Assembly: GCA_902787595.1 (NCBI GenBank)
Contig: CADAHD010000082.1
Coordinates: 1-8,713 of the forward strand
Direction of reading: 5' to 3'
DNA length: 8,713 nt
Origin: an uncultured Lachnospiraceae bacterium
GTDB taxonomy: Bacteria > Bacillota_A > Clostridia > Lachnospirales > Lachnospiraceae
Shown: positions 1 through 5,898 of the stretch, piece by piece
How positions within the stretch are numbered: position 1 is the first letter of the stretch
Layout of the letters: each line of letters opens with the position of its first letter
The notes under the pieces: generated by a model
Seen by the model: only the letters and a program-made list of their open reading frames with translations
What the model was told of the DNA's origin: nothing
Database searches by the model: none
Translations under genes and position numbers: made by a program

Positions 1-1390
1 AAAGAGGATCTTCCTCCTCAAGAGCCTTTAAGCCGCCCTGGGGCATGGAGAAAGGATTGTGGGTGAAGCCGATCTTCTTTTCGGTCTCATCATATTCATA
101 CATAGGGAAATCATTGATATAGCAGAAGCGGTATGCATTCTTCTCTATCAGATCCAGCTTTTCGCCCAGTTCCGTACGTAACTGTCCCGCAAAGAGCGAA
201 GCCTGCTTTTCCTTATCCGCAATGAAGAAGATGGTATCGCCTGCAGACAAACCTGCCAGTTCGCGTATCTCCGCCTTCATATCATCGGGAATGAACTTAT
301 CGATAGGCCCCTTATAGCTTAAGTCGTCCTGAACTTCAAGATAGCCAAGGCCGCCCATGCCGATACCCTGAGCGAACTTGAGGAGTTTCTCATGGAAGCC
401 CTTGCTCATCTGCTGATGAACATTGATGGCACGCACGGTCTTTCCGTGGAAAGGCTTGAATGTGCAGCGTGAGAAAAACTCACTGACATCTATTATGCGC
501 AGAGGGTTGCGCAGATCCGGCTTATCGCTGCCGAATTCCAGCATAGCCTGCCTGTATGAGATAATGGGGAAGGGCGCATCGGTAACAGCAAAGCCCTCGG
601 GCGCAAACTTCTTGAAAGTCTCTGCCAGGACTTCCTCTCCCACCTTGAAAACATCTTCCTGGGTTGCAAAACTCATCTCAAAATCCAGCTGATAGAACTC
701 ACCGGGTGAACGGTCGGCTCTTGCGTCCTCATCCCTGAAGCAGGGCGCGATCTGGAAATACTTGTCAAAACCGGATACCATGAGCAGCTGCTTGTACTGC
801 TGGGGTGCCTGGGGCAGAGCATAGAACTTGCCCTTATATCTTCTGGAAGGCACTATGTAATCTCTTGCGCCTTCGGGTGAAGATGCGCAGAGTATGGGGG
901 TCTGGATCTCCACAAAGCCCATATCCGTCATCTTTTTGCGCAGGAAAGCAATAACTTCCGAACGGAATAATATATTATCCTTTACCTTCTGGTTTCTCAG
1001 ATCCAGATAACGATACTTAAGACGTACTTCTTCACGGGTCTCCTTTGAAGTCATTATCTCAAAAGGCAGCTGGCGGTATACCTTGCCAAGAACGCTGATG
1101 CTCTTTGCTTCTACTTCTACCGTACCGGACTGTATCTTTGGATTGTATGTCTCTTCATCTCTTTTTTCAACGGGTCCCTCTATCGATACGCAATCCTCAC
1201 GGGTTATGCCCTCCAGAAGTGAGGTATCCCTTAAGACTACCTGCACCACTCCGTACATATCACGAAGATCGATAAAGGATACGCCTCCGTGATCACGTAT
1301 ATTCTCAACCCAGCCGGCTACTTTGACTTCCCGGCCTATCTTATCCTCTCCTATCTCATTAAGTGTCAATGTTCTGTACTGTTCGCTCAT
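1..1390 (-). CDS. aspS: Aspartyl-tRNA synthetase (AspRS), 3'-truncated by the window edge
   Basis: A cytoplasmic class II aminoacyl-tRNA synthetase that charges tRNA(Asp), and possibly tRNA(Asn), with aspartate. The 463 visible residues of an enzyme usually near 590 include the N-terminal OB-fold anticodon-binding domain (about 1-105, GWVENIRDHGG at 26-36), the YRYLDLR segment (126-132), the TPILCASSPEGARDY aspartate-pocket segment (164-178), motif 2 (CFRDEDARADRSPGEF, 217-232) and the bacterial GAD insertion (roughly 300-410). Motif 3 lies beyond the edge. The ATG at 1388-1390 is preceded by GGAGGAG with good spacing. Motif 2 reads ARADRSPGEFYQLD, and the HNPFSMPQGG segment replaces the usual HHPFT; both resemble alphaproteobacterial-type AspRS as I remember it. 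His34 stands where E. coli AspRS has Leu30, a position linked to non-discriminating enzymes. The 5' leader is short, so no T-box is present. The identification is secure; tRNA specificity is inferred. Confidence 0.97.
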   Translation of the reverse strand, partial: MSEQYRTLTLNEIGEDKIGREVKVAGWVENIRDHGGVSFIDLRDMYGVVQVVLRDTSLLEGITREDCVSIEGPVEKRDEETYNPKIQSGTVEVEAKSISVLGKVYRQLPFEIMTSKETREEVRLKYRYLDLRNQKVKDNILFRSEVIAFLRKKMTDMGFVEIQTPILCASSPEGARDYIVPSRRYKGKFYALPQAPQQYKQLLMVSGFDKYFQIAPCFRDEDARADRSPGEFYQLDFEMSFATQEDVFKVGEEVLAETFKKFAPEGFAVTDAPFPIISYRQAMLEFGSDKPDLRNPLRIIDVSEFFSRCTFKPFHGKTVRAINVHQQMSKGFHEKLLKFAQGIGMGGLGYLEVQDDLSYKGPIDKFIPDDMKAEIRELAGLSAGDTIFFIADKEKQASLFAGQLRTELGEKLDLIEKNAYRFCYINDFPMYEYDETEKKIGFTHNPFSMPQGGLKALEEEDPL

Positions 1391-1420
1391 CTTTACTCCT
1401 CCAAAAATAACAATTAAATG

Positions 1421-1449
1421 ATTTTAGCATATAATACGGCTTTTTTCAA
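1421..1449 (-). promoter_or_regulatory. Sigma-A-type promoter of aspS
   Basis: Read on the minus strand, TTGAAA (1444-1449) is followed by a 17-nt spacer and TAAAAT (1421-1426), close to the TTGACA-17-TATAAT consensus. It lies 30 nt upstream of the aspS ATG, giving a leader of only about 25 nt. That leader holds little beyond the ribosome-binding site. Confidence 0.75.
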
Positions 1450-1479
1450 GCTGTCGTACAAACTAAAAAGCCCGCCCGC

Positions 1480-1498
1480 ATGCACCTTTTAAGTGCAT
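1480..1498. repeat. Inverted repeat ATGCAC-N7-GTGCAT, candidate operator
   Basis: ATGCAC (1480-1485) and GTGCAT (1493-1498) form a perfect 6-bp inverted repeat around CTTTTAA, nearly symmetrical through the centre. It lies between the divergent aspS and XRE genes. The half-site AAGTGCA (1491-1497) recurs in the same orientation at 1552-1558, just downstream of the -10 box of the XRE gene. The repeat is seen directly; binding by the adjacent HTH protein is inference. It is not followed directly by a T-run, so a terminator is unlikely. Confidence 0.4.
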
Positions 1499-1540
1499 AT
1501 TCTCACACCTTCCGGACCTTTTTCAAACCTCCGTATATTC

Positions 1541-1546
1541 TATAAT
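1541..1546 (+). promoter_or_regulatory. Perfect -10 box (TATAAT) of the XRE regulator gene
   Basis: A consensus TATAAT lies 45 nt upstream of the regulator's ATG. No good -35 box sits at 16-18 nt; only a T-rich stretch around 1518-1525 is present. The promoter may therefore be weak or depend on an activator. Transcription would start near 1553, inside the second AAGTGCA half-site. Confidence 0.5.
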
Positions 1547-1591
1547 ATTTGAAGTGCAGAAAACTACACCCAACAACAGGAGGACGACCCG

Positions 1592-1936
1592 ATGAAAGAA
1601 AGTATTCTGGACAGTGAGATAGGAGCGCGTATCAAGCAGCTGCGAAAAGCCCGTCATATGACGCAGGAACAGCTGGCCGAAACGCTTGACATCACAGTAA
1701 AACACATCAGCAGCGTTGAACGCGGCGTAGCCCGTATGTCACTTGAGAAAATGGTGGACTTATGCAAAGCCCTTGATACCGGCATGGATTATCTGGTACT
1801 GGGCCGCGTCCCTCTCGGAAGCGAAGTCCCCCTTCCGGAATCGATAGTCGAGCTCCTGCGTTCCGGTGACGAAAATAAGCTCGCTCCGCTCATGGATTAT
1901 CTTTCCCTCTATGACAGGATAATTAAGGGCCGCTGA
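1592..1936 (+). CDS. XRE-family helix-turn-helix transcriptional regulator, 114 aa
   Basis: A small DNA-binding protein of the Cro/CI (XRE, HTH_3) family. The HTH domain spans about residues 10-70: IGARIKQLRKARHMTQEQLAETL leads into the recognition helix region TVKHISSVERG (35-45), followed by the typical helices SLEKMVDLCKALDTGMDYLV. The remaining ~40 residues (LPESIVELLRS... to YDRIIKGR) look helical and may serve dimerisation; no sensor or peptidase domain is visible. AGGAGG at 1578-1583 lies 8 nt before the ATG. It is the only plus-strand gene, divergent from aspS and convergent with the EamA transporter gene, where the two stop codons abut. Autoregulation through the AAGTGCA/GTGCAT sites upstream is plausible, and control of aspS or the transporter cluster is possible, but neither target is shown by the sequence. 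Confidence 0.93.
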   Translation: MKESILDSEIGARIKQLRKARHMTQEQLAETLDITVKHISSVERGVARMSLEKMVDLCKALDTGMDYLVLGRVPLGSEVPLPESIVELLRSGDENKLAPLMDYLSLYDRIIKGR

Positions 1937-2818
1937 TCATTTTCCGCGCAGATAATACCATCTGCCCACAGCGGTGCCTATTATTATCACATATCCCACA
2001 ATACTCAGAGGCACAGGCGTTTCCTTCAAAAAGATCATTCCCAGCACGGCTGCAAAGATCACCTGTGTATAATCGAATACCGATATCTCTTTAGCCGGCG
2101 CAAATTTATAAGCGGTGGTTATCGAAAACTGCCCAAGGGCCGCGGATACTCCCGCCATTATCAGGCAAAGCCACTGCTGCGCGCTCATGGGATGAAAATC
2201 AAACAGCAGAAAGGGCGCCGTTACCAGACAGGAGAAAAGTGAGAAGCACAGCACTATCACCGGCGTCCTCTCTCCCTTTATCCCCAGCCTTCGCACAAAT
2301 ACATAAGCCGTGCCGGCTCCGAAACCGCCGTAAAGTCCCATCAGCGCCGGGAAAACAGAGACGTCTCCACCCGGTCTTATGATGAACATCGCACCCGTAA
2401 AAGCCAGCGCCGTAGCCGCAATATCCACCAGATTGGGCACTTCTTTGACAAGCGGTATGGACAGCAGTATCGCAAAGAAAGGAGAAAGCTTATTAAGCAT
2501 ATTGGCATCGGCTATCCCCAGTCTGTCTATGGCATAAAAGTTACAGATAAGTCCGCTGGTCCCGAAGATGCAGCGGAAGGCTATATCCGGAAAGCAGCCC
2601 TTCTTTATGCGGAATTTATCCTTTGATCTGAGTATGGGCACAAGCGCTATCACAGCTGCCACCGCATTGCGGAAAAAGGCCTTCTGCATGGTAGGCACAT
2701 CCCCTGAGATGCGCACAAAAAAAGTCATCATCGAAAAGCCGAGAGCCGCCAGCATTATGCAGAGTATGCCCTTGAGCATGCCGCTGTTTTTTCTTTCTTT
2801 TTCCGCCTTTTCACTCAT
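1937..2818 (-). CDS. EamA-domain (DMT superfamily) membrane transporter, 293 aa
   Basis: A drug/metabolite transporter-type integral membrane protein with two EamA repeats of about five helices each (roughly residues 15-140 and 155-288). This gives ten predicted spans with a short lysine-rich N terminus (SEKAEKERKNSGMLKG). The sequences GFSMMTFFVRISGDVPTMQKAFFRN and LKETP before the last helix are typical of the family. The length is normal (about 280-300). Substrate cannot be read from the sequence; relatives move amino acids, S-adenosylmethionine, purines or other small metabolites. The ATG at 2816-2818 follows AGGA by 6 nt. That site sits in the stop region of the CDF gene 8 nt upstream, so translation is probably coupled. 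It is the last gene of the four-gene cluster. Its stop codon directly touches that of the opposing XRE gene, and no intrinsic terminator is visible. Confidence 0.92.
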   Translation of the reverse strand: MSEKAEKERKNSGMLKGILCIMLAALGFSMMTFFVRISGDVPTMQKAFFRNAVAAVIALVPILRSKDKFRIKKGCFPDIAFRCIFGTSGLICNFYAIDRLGIADANMLNKLSPFFAILLSIPLVKEVPNLVDIAATALAFTGAMFIIRPGGDVSVFPALMGLYGGFGAGTAYVFVRRLGIKGERTPVIVLCFSLFSCLVTAPFLLFDFHPMSAQQWLCLIMAGVSAALGQFSITTAYKFAPAKEISVFDYTQVIFAAVLGMIFLKETPVPLSIVGYVIIIGTAVGRWYYLRGK

Positions 2819-2826
2819 ATCGCATC

Positions 2827-3984
2827 CTACAGCAGCTCACCGTAGTCCATATCCATGGAAGCATTGATCTCCAGCTCCGGATATGTTTCGCACAGCTCTG
2901 CCATAACCTCACGAAAAAGATCTATGCGGCTGGCCGCCTCAAAGCTGACCACCAGGTCAAAACGGACCGCTTTCTGCTTCTTGTTGTAATAAAAACCATG
3001 CATCTGCTTTATATGCTCATGCGAAAGCGCCTGCCTGCTCATTTTATCCCGCAGCTTTGCAACATCCGGATCCTTGGTATTTACCGAATAAATACCTATG
3101 GCAGTCAGGAGCACCCCGTGTTTTTTATATACCTCTATCGTAATATCCCTGCTGAGCTCGTCTAATTCCTCCATCGTATGAGTATCTTCGATCTCTATAT
3201 GTATGGATCCGTTATAATTATCCGGGCCGTAATTGTGCAGCACCAGATCAAAGGCTCCCTTTACCATATCAAAAGATCTTACGGTAGCCTTAATATCCTG
3301 CAGAAGCTGCACATCTCCGGGTTCTCCCAATATCTTGGATACGGTCTCTTTAAGCATCTCTGCGCCCGATCTTACTATGACCGCAGATATGACCGCGCCC
3401 AGCCAAGCCTCCAGTGAAAGGCCCGTAAACATAAATACCAGCGCCGCGATCAGCGTAGATGTCGATATAACAGAATCAAGCAGCGCATCCTTGCCTGAAT
3501 TGATAAGGGAATCGGAGCTGACTTTTTCTCCCGTCTTCTTGACATACAGCCCCAGTATTATCTTTACAAATACAGCCACGCCCACGATGATCAGAGATAC
3601 CGTCGAATAATCGGCTTCTTCGGGCTTTATGATCTTTTTTACGGATTCTATAAGCGAAGTAACGCCGGCGTAGAGCACGATGACAGAGATGACCAGCGCG
3701 CTCAGGTATTCTATCCTTCCGTATCCAAAGGGATGCTTTTTATCCGGCTCCCGTCCTGCAAGCTTTGTCCCTATGATGGTTATGACTGAGCTCGCGGCAT
3801 CCGAAAGATTATTCACCGCATCCAGAACGATCGCAATGGAATTACTGATGACGCCGACTGCCGCCTTAAAAGCCGCCAGCAATATATTTGCCAGTATGCC
3901 TGTTATACTGGCCCTGACTATCACCTTTTCCCTTGATCTTTCTGCCGATCCGCCAACTTTACTTCTTTCTGCATTTTCTGCCAT
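2827..3984 (-). CDS. CDF-family cation efflux transporter, probably Mn(II) exporter, 385 aa
   Basis: A cation diffusion facilitator, an inner-membrane divalent metal/proton antiporter. Six membrane segments occupy about residues 20-210, followed by a cytoplasmic ZT_dimer-type domain (about 220-300) and a further ~80-residue C-terminal region that makes it longer than the usual ~300 aa. The HPFGYGR signature is at 84-90. Metal-site residues appear to be Asn58 and Asp62 in TM2 (NNLSD) and Asp166 and Asp170 in TM5 (DALLD). This N-D-D-D set matches the site described for the manganese exporter MntE, against H-D-H-D in zinc exporters such as CzcD. An in-frame GTG lies two codons upstream (3988-3990), but GGGAGGT directly abuts it, so the ATG at 3982-3984, 7 nt from the Shine-Dalgarno, is the better start. 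The family is certain; Mn specificity is inferred from four residues. Confidence 0.95.
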   Translation of the reverse strand: MAENAERSKVGGSAERSREKVIVRASITGILANILLAAFKAAVGVISNSIAIVLDAVNNLSDAASSVITIIGTKLAGREPDKKHPFGYGRIEYLSALVISVIVLYAGVTSLIESVKKIIKPEEADYSTVSLIIVGVAVFVKIILGLYVKKTGEKVSSDSLINSGKDALLDSVISTSTLIAALVFMFTGLSLEAWLGAVISAVIVRSGAEMLKETVSKILGEPGDVQLLQDIKATVRSFDMVKGAFDLVLHNYGPDNYNGSIHIEIEDTHTMEELDELSRDITIEVYKKHGVLLTAIGIYSVNTKDPDVAKLRDKMSRQALSHEHIKQMHGFYYNKKQKAVRFDLVVSFEAASRIDLFREVMAELCETYPELEINASMDMDYGELL

Positions 3985-3990
3985 CAGCAC

Positions 3991-3997
3991 ACCTCCC
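3991..3997 (-). promoter_or_regulatory. Ribosome-binding site deciding the CDF start
   Basis: GGGAGGT on the minus strand lies immediately before an in-frame GTG (3988-3990) and 6-7 nt before the ATG at 3982-3984. The spacing excludes the GTG as a productive start and favours the ATG. Confidence 0.75.
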
Positions 3998-4013
3998 TGA
4001 CCGCACTGCGGCG

Positions 4014-4217
4014 TTATCGTCTGACCTTTACAAAATGTTCCCTGCTGGGTTCCATCTGCGGATCCTTAAGATAAAATTCCGCAAAAGTTCCGCTTATGAT
4101 CTCGCTCTCTGTCGCCTTCTTTTCCTTTCTTGAAAGGATCACCAGCAGAAAACAGACCGTCAGCGATATGATCATTGAAAGCAGTGCACAGCTCAGATAT
4201 AAAAAGACAGTCTCCAT
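4014..4217 (-). CDS. Small single-span membrane protein of unknown function, 67 aa
   Basis: I do not recognise this protein. It has one strongly hydrophobic segment (about residues 4-28, FLYLSCALLSMIISLTVCFL plus LVIL), then a basic stop-transfer cluster RKEKK and a ~35-residue hydrophilic tail ending FVKVRR. The positive-inside rule predicts an outside N terminus and a cytoplasmic tail. No lipobox or signal-peptidase site is evident. It is probably real. Its ATG overlaps the TAA of the zinc-ribbon gene by one base (TAATG), GGGAGGAG lies upstream with good spacing, and the CDF gene follows after 29 nt. The layout suggests a partner of the zinc-ribbon membrane protein or of the CDF exporter, but that is inference. 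Confidence 0.75.
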   Translation of the reverse strand: METVFLYLSCALLSMIISLTVCFLLVILSRKEKKATESEIISGTFAEFYLKDPQMEPSREHFVKVRR

Positions 4218-5821
4218 TATTCCTCTCCTCCCTTTCTGTCAAGCTGCGGCAGCGGCATGCTTGTCATTATATTGTACTGCCCCAGTGCCGCCAGCTGCGA
4301 TATCAGCGTTCCCGTCATCATAAGTATTATAGAGATATAGCTTGCCATTTGAAATTCCGGAACGATACACATGGTTATAAATCCTATGAGTGAAGCAATA
4401 AATACCGTCCAAATACCCGCTATCATCCATCCGGAATTCTTACGCCCCCCTGTGTATATAAGCTGGGTGCATTTTATGACCATGATCTCCAGCGCCAGGC
4501 TCAATAAGCCCTGCAAAAACAGTTTTATCATCCGGTTATCCTTCACAATAAAGGGCTGTATAGCGCTGAGAGCAAATAATATTGATACTAAAAAGAACGT
4601 GCCTACTTTTATGAGAATACCCATCTGCCGCTTTCTGACCTCTTCTGTCGCCTCTGTTCGCGATCTTTCCAGATATCCCAGTCTGTTGAACCTGCTAAGA
4701 TATCCTCTGTCATCAAGTCTCAGATCACGCACCGTGATCTTATTTACCATATGGCAAAGCAGCGCTACAGCCAGCGCCGCAAAAACTTCCGACGTAATAA
4801 GAAGCGCATCCATTGTCATCAGTATGGTGAAACTGAGCAGGATAAACAGGGGGATCGCAACCAGCAGTGATGTGATCACAAATTTTTTCCTGTCTACAGG
4901 CAGATCCGCGGCAACGCGTCCCGTCTGTCCGTTTACCACAGCATAAGACACGCGGTCATCCGTCTTGTGTGACAAGAACCATACAGGAAACAGCGACATA
5001 TAAATACCGTTTATCTCTACATCCATGGCAGGTCTGAAAAGCTCAAGCTGATCATCCGAAAATGTGGTATAAGGAAAAGCCTTGTGAAGCTGCACGGATT
5101 CAAAAACCTTATTCTCGGCTATGCGCAGAGCATTATCCTCATATACGCGATAGCCCACATCCCCCATATCCGCATAGAAGCCGCTCAGATATGCCGGATT
5201 AAAATCCACCAGCGCATGGGAATCAAAAGGCGCGATCTGAAAGCTGAAATGATCATCAAAAGCTGTAGACGCATCATAAAAAATACCCTGGTACTGGGCG
5301 TCCAGCCAGCCTCTGCATTTATAACTCTGTCCGTATACGCTCCCGCCTTCCCTGATGGTCTTTGTCCCGTACAGCGATAAAAAGCCGCTTATCCTGGCGT
5401 CATAGCCCCAATAGGGCATATAGATGCCGCGGAAATTATCCAGATATTCCTCCTTCTTTATCTCATCCGGAACAAACAGCGCCTTCTTTACAAAGTTAAG
5501 ATACCTTGCCTTGCAGGCTTCCTTGGTTATCATAAAAGGCGCCAGCGAACGCGGTGTTTTCATCTTTTCGAGCCGGCTCCGGAGTATAACATTACTGCCG
5601 CAATAACTGCAGAAACCGTTAATGGAATTATCCGTGGAATACACGCGGCCGCCGCACTGAGGGCATACAAATAAAGTGAATTCCGATTCCGCATCCTGCG
5701 CATAATCAGCCGACTCCCTCTGCTCCTTCGGATCATCCATAGAGCCGCAGGAAGAACATATAAGCATCTGAGATTTTATATCAAATCTGACTTCTCCGCC
5801 ACAATTCAGACATTTGCTCAT
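4217..5821 (-). CDS. Double zinc-ribbon, multi-pass membrane protein of unknown function, 534 aa
   Basis: The N terminus holds two CxxC...CxxC zinc ribbons: Cys4/Cys7/Cys22/Cys25 and Cys53/Cys56/Cys71/Cys74. A soluble middle region follows (about 90-340), including PFMITKEACKARYLNFVKKA and GIYMPYWGYDARISG. It resembles clostridial proteins usually named only 'TFIIB-type zinc ribbon-containing protein'. The C-terminal part (about 345-525) has roughly six hydrophobic spans with a basic cytoplasmic stretch between the second and third. Ribbons of this form bind zinc structurally; no enzymatic motif is visible and the function is unknown. The ATG at 5819-5821 follows GGAG by 10 nt. It is first in a cluster with the 67-aa protein (1-nt overlap), the CDF exporter and the EamA transporter. 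A strong terminator ends 22 nt upstream of the start codon, so no promoter fits between them. Confidence 0.9.
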   Translation of the reverse strand: MSKCLNCGGEVRFDIKSQMLICSSCGSMDDPKEQRESADYAQDAESEFTLFVCPQCGGRVYSTDNSINGFCSYCGSNVILRSRLEKMKTPRSLAPFMITKEACKARYLNFVKKALFVPDEIKKEEYLDNFRGIYMPYWGYDARISGFLSLYGTKTIREGGSVYGQSYKCRGWLDAQYQGIFYDASTAFDDHFSFQIAPFDSHALVDFNPAYLSGFYADMGDVGYRVYEDNALRIAENKVFESVQLHKAFPYTTFSDDQLELFRPAMDVEINGIYMSLFPVWFLSHKTDDRVSYAVVNGQTGRVAADLPVDRKKFVITSLLVAIPLFILLSFTILMTMDALLITSEVFAALAVALLCHMVNKITVRDLRLDDRGYLSRFNRLGYLERSRTEATEEVRKRQMGILIKVGTFFLVSILFALSAIQPFIVKDNRMIKLFLQGLLSLALEIMVIKCTQLIYTGGRKNSGWMIAGIWTVFIASLIGFITMCIVPEFQMASYISIILMMTGTLISQLAALGQYNIMTSMPLPQLDRKGGEE

Positions 5822-5843
5822 ATTAGAAATTCTCCATTTTTTT

Positions 5844-5873
5844 AAAAAAGACGAGGCCCTGACAGGCCCCGTC
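5844..5873 (-). terminator. Rho-independent terminator downstream of pfp
   Basis: On the minus strand, GACGGGGCC (5865-5873) pairs with GGCCTCGTC (5850-5858) as a 9-bp stem with one G-U pair and a 6-nt loop. It is followed by six T residues (5844-5849). It begins 25 nt after the pfp stop codon and ends 22 nt before the zinc-ribbon start codon. Confidence 0.9.
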
Positions 5874-5898
5874 CTTATAATGATTACTAAAGTGATCC

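Noticed and set aside
1391..1420. Possible T-box leader upstream of aspS
   Set aside because: The predicted promoter leaves only about 25-30 nt before the start codon, far too short for a T-box with specifier stem and terminator.
1456..1475. GC-rich run followed by T residues (minus strand) as a terminator
   Set aside because: The GGGCGGGC stretch has no complementary arm next to it, and the nearby inverted repeat is separated from the T-run.
1948..1965. GCAGAT/ATCTGC hairpin just after the XRE stop codon, as a terminator
   Set aside because: The stem is only 6 bp, no T-run follows, and it lies within EamA coding sequence.
3985..3990. GTG start two codons upstream for the CDF gene
   Set aside because: The Shine-Dalgarno directly touches this GTG, leaving no spacing; the downstream ATG has proper spacing.
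4371..4946. A 191-codon plus-strand open frame inside the zinc-ribbon gene
   Set aside because: It is antisense to a membrane-helix coding region; the translation is a low-complexity shadow rich in Ser, Ile and Arg with no domain.
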